Made by a program: the position numbers and the translations under genes
The notes under the pieces: generated by a model
Told to the model about the DNA's origin: nothing
The model's input: the letters and a program-made list of their open reading frames with translations, nothing else
Databases searched by the model: none
Shown: positions 6,269 to 9,157 of the stretch, piece after piece
How positions within the stretch are numbered: the first letter of the stretch is position 1
How the letters are laid out: each line of letters starts with the position of its first letter
Assembly: GCA_035601575.1 (NCBI GenBank)
Contig: DATNNZ010000524.1
Coordinates: forward strand, 1-9,157
Direction of reading: 5' to 3'
DNA length: 9,157 nucleotides
Source of the DNA: DASTDH01 sp035601575
Lineage (GTDB): Bacteria; Verrucomicrobiota; Verrucomicrobiia; Chthoniobacterales; JAFAMB01

Positions 6269-6748
6269 GACTGCACCCGAACCGGAATCGTATACGGTTC
6301 ATCAGAATATTCTCGACCAGGGACAAACGCGATCGGCTATTTGTCTTTTGCCGATTGGTTCACTGCTGCTCACTGTTTTTCACTGGTGTTCATCGCCGTT
6401 CGTTGGTGTTCACTGTCGTGTGCTGTCGTTTTGGCCACCGCCAGCTGCACAACCCGCAAATCGGCCGCGCCACCACCTCCATCGTATCCGGCCGTGCCGG
6501 CAAATTCGGTGCAAATCTTGGAGCGCCTGCCAAGCCCGCCTTATGACGTGATTGGTACAATCACGGTGCAGACCGACACAGAAACTACCCGAGAGCAGGC
6601 GCTCTCTGATGTTCGGCAAAGGGCGGGTAATAGCGGAGCAAACGTCGTTGTCGTCCTTTCGGACAAGGCGTTCACCTGGCGAAACGCAGCCATCCGCCAG
6701 CGCCTCCACACCCGGCGAATTGTCGCACGAGCGATTCGGTTGCCTTAG
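6251..6748 (+). CDS. Small probable lipoprotein of unknown function
   Basis: The frame opens at GTG 6251 and encodes up to 165 residues; an internal GTG at 6386 is an equally likely start (120 residues). From there a short hydrophobic stretch leads to LATASC, an acceptable but imperfect lipobox with Cys at residue 66 of the long form. A proline-rich linker (SAAPPPPSYPAVP) follows, then a compact domain with YDVIGTITVQ, a predicted helix TTREQALSDVRQRAG, and ANVVVVLSD. This beta-helix-beta layout recalls small periplasmic or outer-membrane lipoprotein domains that contain a GAN-A-V-like strand, but I do not recognise a named family. The domain looks genuinely coding. The signal region is encoded by decamer repeat DNA (6356-6415). 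It starts just after fsr on the same strand and may be co-transcribed. Confidence 0.6.
   Translation: MKTSEWDCTRTGIVYGSSEYSRPGTNAIGYLSFADWFTAAHCFSLVFIAVRWCSLSCAVVLATASCTTRKSAAPPPPSYPAVPANSVQILERLPSPPYDVIGTITVQTDTETTREQALSDVRQRAGNSGANVVVVLSDKAFTWRNAAIRQRLHTRRIVARAIRLP
6356..6415 (-). repeat. Decanucleotide array C, right arm of an inverted pair (6 units)
   Basis: Read on the minus strand from 6415: CAGTGAACAC, CAACGAACGG, CGATGAACAC, CAGTGAAAAA, CAGTGAGCAG, CAGTGAACCA. The first 37 bases are the inverted partner of 6229-6265. It codes for the hydrophobic N-terminal part of the lipoprotein frame. Confidence 0.8.
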
Positions 6749-6779
6749 TTGCGCACCGCCGAACCAGAACAGCTTTGGG

Positions 6780-6857
6780 TCAGCGTTTCTTTAACGCGCG
6801 AAGTTTGAAGGGCCGACTGGTGGGCTGGCTCGGCATGACGAAGCGCGATCGCCACAT
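6780..6857 (-). CDS. Possible 25-residue basic small ORF
   Basis: ATG 6857 is preceded by GAGGAG with 9 bases between, a strong Shine-Dalgarno at usable spacing. The frame encodes 25 residues rich in Arg, Lys and Ser/Pro, starting MWRSRFVMPSQP and ending LRALKKR before TGA. It matches no family I know. It could be chance, or a decayed gene end. It is transcribed away from the second copy of the 151-bp element if that element acts on the minus strand, as copy 1 would for the sugar transferase. Confidence 0.2.
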   Translation of the reverse strand: MWRSRFVMPSQPTSRPFKLRALKKR

Positions 6858-6926
6858 GATATCAATCTCCTCAGGCTTCTGACGAAGGAACCGCCTTAAG
6901 CACGAATCGTCCCCGCAGCAAAAGCC

Positions 6927-7077
6927 AAATAGGATCTAAAACTGACAGCAGAACGCCGGCCCGTCTCGAGTCTAACGACCCATTTTTGGGCAGTTGAGAA
7001 AGATCAGACGGCCGGAACCGAATCGCTAGATTTGCCGATAAAAACCTCGAGATTCTATAAAGAATAATAAAAAAAAT
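6927..7077. repeat. Dispersed 151-bp intergenic element, copy 2
   Basis: It matches 3000-3150 in length, orientation and block spacing. The longest near-identical block is 7002-7021, with one difference in 20 bases. Here no intact divergent gene pair flanks it; the MITE-like element follows after 20 bases and the permease lies about 330 bases away. Confidence 0.8.
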
Positions 7078-7097
7078 GCAGACTAGACGCTCACAAG

Positions 7098-7329
7098 GTC
7101 ATTGTCGCCTGAGGCTCGAATGAAATGACAAATCGCAAATGACAGATGACAAAGGAACAGAGATTGGTTCGTAGCTCAGTGGGTGGTAGGCCATGGCAGA
7201 CAAGCTAGCCGCCCGAGACAAGCAGGGCCAACCGGTGTCGATCGATCGCTGAACCTACAATCCGAAATCCATATCTGTCATTTGTCATTTGTTATTTGCC
7301 ATTTCATTCGAGCCTCAGGCGAGAATGAC
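7098..7329. mobile_element. MITE-like element with 54-bp terminal inverted repeats
   Basis: Arm 7098-7151 is the near-perfect reverse complement of 7276-7329, with about six mismatches in 54. The outer 30 bases (GTCATTGTCGCCTGAGGCTC onward) differ at one position. The inner parts are AATGACA heptamer arrays. The 124-bp core has no coding frame of note and contains AGACAAGC twice (7198-7205 and 7216-7223). No clear target-site duplication flanks it. It could be a non-autonomous element or a long intergenic hairpin; no transposase is nearby to pair it with. Confidence 0.75.
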
Positions 7330-7409
7330 GGCTTGCGATGTAACAGATTATCGATACGGAATAACACCCGCTCCCTATACGGATGGATCACCTCAGCGGG
7401 AAAAGCATT

Positions 7410-8858
7410 ATGGACATTTTCAGAACAAAGTCGGTGGATGAGCTCCGTGAGGCGAGTTATCGAGAAAGTCATTTTCGGAGAGAATTGCATGGCTGGCAGC
7501 TCGTTCTCCTGGGTATTGGCTGCATCGTTGGGACCGGCATCTTTGTCTTGACCGGAACCGCTGCCGCGCGGCATGCCGGACCGGCGATTGCGATCTCATT
7601 TGTGGTCTCCGCACTGGGGTGTCTATGCGCAGCTCTTTGCTACGCAGAGTTTTCGTCGATGCTGCCAGTGACAGGCAGCGCCTATACCTATGCCTACGCG
7701 ACGTTGGGAGAGTTCATCGCCTGGATCATCGGCTGGGACCTGATCCTGGAATATCTCTTCGGCGCTTGCTCGGTGGCCGTTGGATGGTCCGGTTACGTCA
7801 CTCAGTTGCTCAGCGACTACGGAGTCCATCTTCCGACCGCATTTTCCCAAGCACCCTTGGACTTTGCTCAAGATCATTTGGTGACAACTGGGGCTGTCCT
7901 TAATGTGCCGGCGGTACTTATCGTCGCGATTGTTACGACTGTTCTCGTGCTGGGGATCCGAGAATCGGCGGGCGCTAACGCGGTCGTTGTCTTGATCAAA
8001 GTCGCGGTTGTTCTGTTGTTCATCATTACGTGCGCGCCACACATTCAACCGCAAAATTGGACGCCATTCATACCTCCTAACACCGGCCGAATCGGAGAAT
8101 TTGGCTGGACCGGAATCCTGGCTGGAGCCGGAGTGATATTTTACGCCTATATTGGATTCGATGCAGTTACCACCGCGGCGCAAGAAGCAAAAACCCCGGC
8201 CCGCGATGTGCCGATCGGAGTGGTGGGCTCCCTCTTAATTTGCACCGTTCTCTATGTGTTGGTCTCTTTGGTTCTCACCGGGGTCGTCAATTACAAAGAA
8301 TTGAATGTACCAGCTCCGGTTGCATTTGCTGTAGAGCGAGTTGGTTCCAGCGTTTCCTGGACGAAGACCTTGATCGAATTAGGCGCGATCGCCGGCCTTA
8401 GCTCCGTCATCCTTGTTCTCTTGCTGGCCCAACCACGAATTTTCTTCCAAATGGCTCTGGATGGTTTGCTGCCCAGGACGTTCGCTCGCGTTCATCCGCG
8501 TTTTCGTACCCCGTTTGTAACTACATTGCTAACCGGAGCTGTGACCGCGCTAATCGCGGGTCTTTTTCCGGTACAGGTTCTGAGTGAGTTGGTCTCGATC
8601 GGCACTTTGTTGGCCTTCACCATCGTCTGTATAAGCGTAATCATTTTGCGTCGGACTCGCCCAGATCTGGAGCGCAGATTCCGCGTACCTTGGAATCCAG
8701 TGGTTCCGGCTTTGGGCGTTGCCATTTGCCTGGCCCAAATGATCTTCCTGCCAGCCGCCACCTGGACCCGTTTGGCGGTTTGGCTGGTGATCGGTTTGAT
8801 TATCTACTTCGCCTATGGCCAAAGACAGAGCGTGCTGAACCAGCGGCCGCACCGGTAG
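7410..8858 (+). CDS. APC-superfamily amino acid permease (CAT/YfnA-like)
   Basis: The 482-residue protein is a 12-helix inner-membrane transporter of the amino acid-polyamine-organocation superfamily, nearest to the cationic amino acid transporter group. The helix-1 substrate motif GIGCIVGTGIFVLTG is at 35-49. It is followed by CYAEFSSMLPVTGSAYTYAYATLGE (77-101), IGWDLILEY (107-115), the helix-6 motif FYAYIGFDAVTT (244-255) and QEAKTPARDVPIG (258-270). These are the usual positions for amino acid and proton coupling. The reading frame extends to ATG 7383, but MDIFRTKS from ATG 7410 is how relatives normally begin, so I prefer it. Substrate specificity cannot be assigned. The gene stands alone, with no obvious operon partner, just after the MITE-like element. 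Confidence 0.93.
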   Translation: MDIFRTKSVDELREASYRESHFRRELHGWQLVLLGIGCIVGTGIFVLTGTAAARHAGPAIAISFVVSALGCLCAALCYAEFSSMLPVTGSAYTYAYATLGEFIAWIIGWDLILEYLFGACSVAVGWSGYVTQLLSDYGVHLPTAFSQAPLDFAQDHLVTTGAVLNVPAVLIVAIVTTVLVLGIRESAGANAVVVLIKVAVVLLFIITCAPHIQPQNWTPFIPPNTGRIGEFGWTGILAGAGVIFYAYIGFDAVTTAAQEAKTPARDVPIGVVGSLLICTVLYVLVSLVLTGVVNYKELNVPAPVAFAVERVGSSVSWTKTLIELGAIAGLSSVILVLLLAQPRIFFQMALDGLLPRTFARVHPRFRTPFVTTLLTGAVTALIAGLFPVQVLSELVSIGTLLAFTIVCISVIILRRTRPDLERRFRVPWNPVVPALGVAICLAQMIFLPAATWTRLAVWLVIGLIIYFAYGQRQSVLNQRPHR

Positions 8859-9020
8859 CCGGGAACGCCGGGAACGGTGAGAGGTGATTAGTGAGCGACC
8901 GGTATTCAGTGCTCATCGCCGGAAAGGTTGCAGACGATTCGTCTATCAGTTTGCTGTTTTCGGTCAAATAGCGTTTGCGGTTGATTTGCTGGCAAGTGAT
9001 TCACTCGGTACGGGTCGCGG
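8859..9020. other. Intergenic region between permease and insertion sequence
   Basis: No gene is seen. It begins with a 9-bp tandem repeat (GCCGGGAAC twice, starting at the permease stop) and has a small inverted repeat GACGA/TCGTC (8933-8943). No clear terminator with a T-run is visible. Confidence 0.4.
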
Positions 9021-9023
9021 TAC

Positions 9024-9071
9024 AGGTTCAGGACATCGGTAACACTTTAGGTTCAGGACATAGGTAACACT
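9024..9071 (+). repeat. Double 25-bp-period terminal repeat of the insertion sequence
   Basis: The two copies read AGGTTCAGGACAT[C]GGTAACACT and AGGTTCAGGACAT[A]GGTAACACT. They are probably transposase binding sites at the IS end; one could also overlap the transposase promoter. Confidence 0.75.
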
Positions 9072-9079
9072 GCAGGGCG

Positions 9080-9157
9080 ATGCCCTGGAAGAAAAGTGAA
9101 CCTATGGAACAGAGAATGGAGTTTGCGCTGAAGGCGCTAAGGAGTGAGAACTTTCGG
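9080..9157 (+). CDS. Transposase N-terminus, IS481/IS3-like DDE family (cut by window end)
   Basis: ATG 9080 opens a frame of 26 codons to the edge, beginning MPWKKSEPMEQRMEF and continuing LKALRSENFR. The opening MPWK followed by a methionine-rich acidic helix and an LxxE/NF segment is typical of integrase-type transposases with an N-terminal helix-turn-helix. ATG 9104 (MEQRM) is a possible shorter start. The catalytic DDE part is outside the window, so family assignment rests on the N-terminus and the terminal repeats. Confidence 0.7.
   Translation, partial: MPWKKSEPMEQRMEFALKALRSENFR

Larger units (their letters stand above)
6749..7382. other. Gene-poor region of 634 bp with a dispersed element and a MITE-like element
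   Basis: No established gene is seen. From left to right it holds a possible tiny minus-strand frame (6780-6857), the second copy of the 151-bp element (6927-7077), and a 232-bp inverted-repeat element (7098-7329). About 80 bases remain before the permease. Confidence 0.7.
9021..9157 (+). mobile_element. Left end of an insertion sequence, IS481/IS3-like
   Basis: A 23-bp terminal motif beginning AGGTTCAGGACAT occurs twice in tandem (9024-9046 and 9049-9071, period 25, one mismatch). The start of a transposase follows at once. The rest of the element is outside the window, so the exact end and any target duplication cannot be defined. Confidence 0.75.

Noticed and set aside
7169..7255. tRNA-like stretch GTAGCTCAGTGGGTGGTAG in the core of the MITE-like element
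   Set aside because: Only the D-arm looks like a tRNA. There is no T-loop GTTCRANYC, no seven-base acceptor pairing and no plausible anticodon arm.
7183..7551. Plus-strand open frame of 122 codons across the MITE-like element and permease start
   Set aside because: It runs through the inverted repeat and overlaps the permease in another frame, with no domain.

Overview
The window is about 9.2 kb of bacterial DNA of moderate GC. It holds seven recognisable genes (two cut by the window edges), one glycosyltransferase pseudogene, and many small repeats. The organism is probably a free-living Gram-negative diderm: there is an outer-membrane beta-barrel gene with a signal peptide and terminal Phe, next to an exopolysaccharide-type sugar transferase and a NusG paralogue. 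The gene mix and the many short inverted intergenic repeats would suit a soil Verrucomicrobiota or similar lineage. That placement is inference; there is no rRNA or marker gene here to test it.

Left half (1-3000, minus strand, read right to left): the 5' end of a surface polysaccharide operon. The order is initiating sugar-1-phosphate transferase (2989-2123), NusG/RfaH/UpxY-type antiterminator (1930-1367), then a Gfo/Idh/MocA NAD(P)-dependent sugar dehydrogenase (878-1, running off the window). The transferase would load the first sugar phosphate on undecaprenyl phosphate, the NusG paralogue would keep RNA polymerase processive through a long operon, and the dehydrogenase would modify a nucleotide sugar. 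A frameshifted copy of the dehydrogenase gene start lies between the transferase and NusG-like genes.

Middle (3000-4613, plus strand): a divergent gene for a beta-barrel outer-membrane protein, probably linked to polysaccharide export or surface display. The divergent intergenic region carries a 151-bp element that recurs at 6927-7077.

Right half (4614-9157): a converging GT2 (dolichyl-phosphate-mannose-synthase-like) pseudogene with an internal deletion; an fsr-type MFS exporter (4987-6234); a small lipoprotein-like gene whose signal peptide is encoded in repeat DNA; a gene-poor stretch of about 630 bp with the second 151-bp element and a 232-bp MITE-like inverted-repeat element; an APC-family amino acid permease (7410-8858); and the left end of an IS with the start of its transposase at the right edge.

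The most unusual signal is in the repeats. Decanucleotide arrays with one shared consensus occur at three places, two forming inverted arms that overlap the fsr stop codon and the lipoprotein signal peptide. A heptanucleotide-based inverted repeat forms the MITE-like element. A 151-bp element with phased conserved blocks lies in two intergenic regions. I see no CRISPR array, no tRNA or rRNA, and no obvious defence or biosynthetic system of a new kind.
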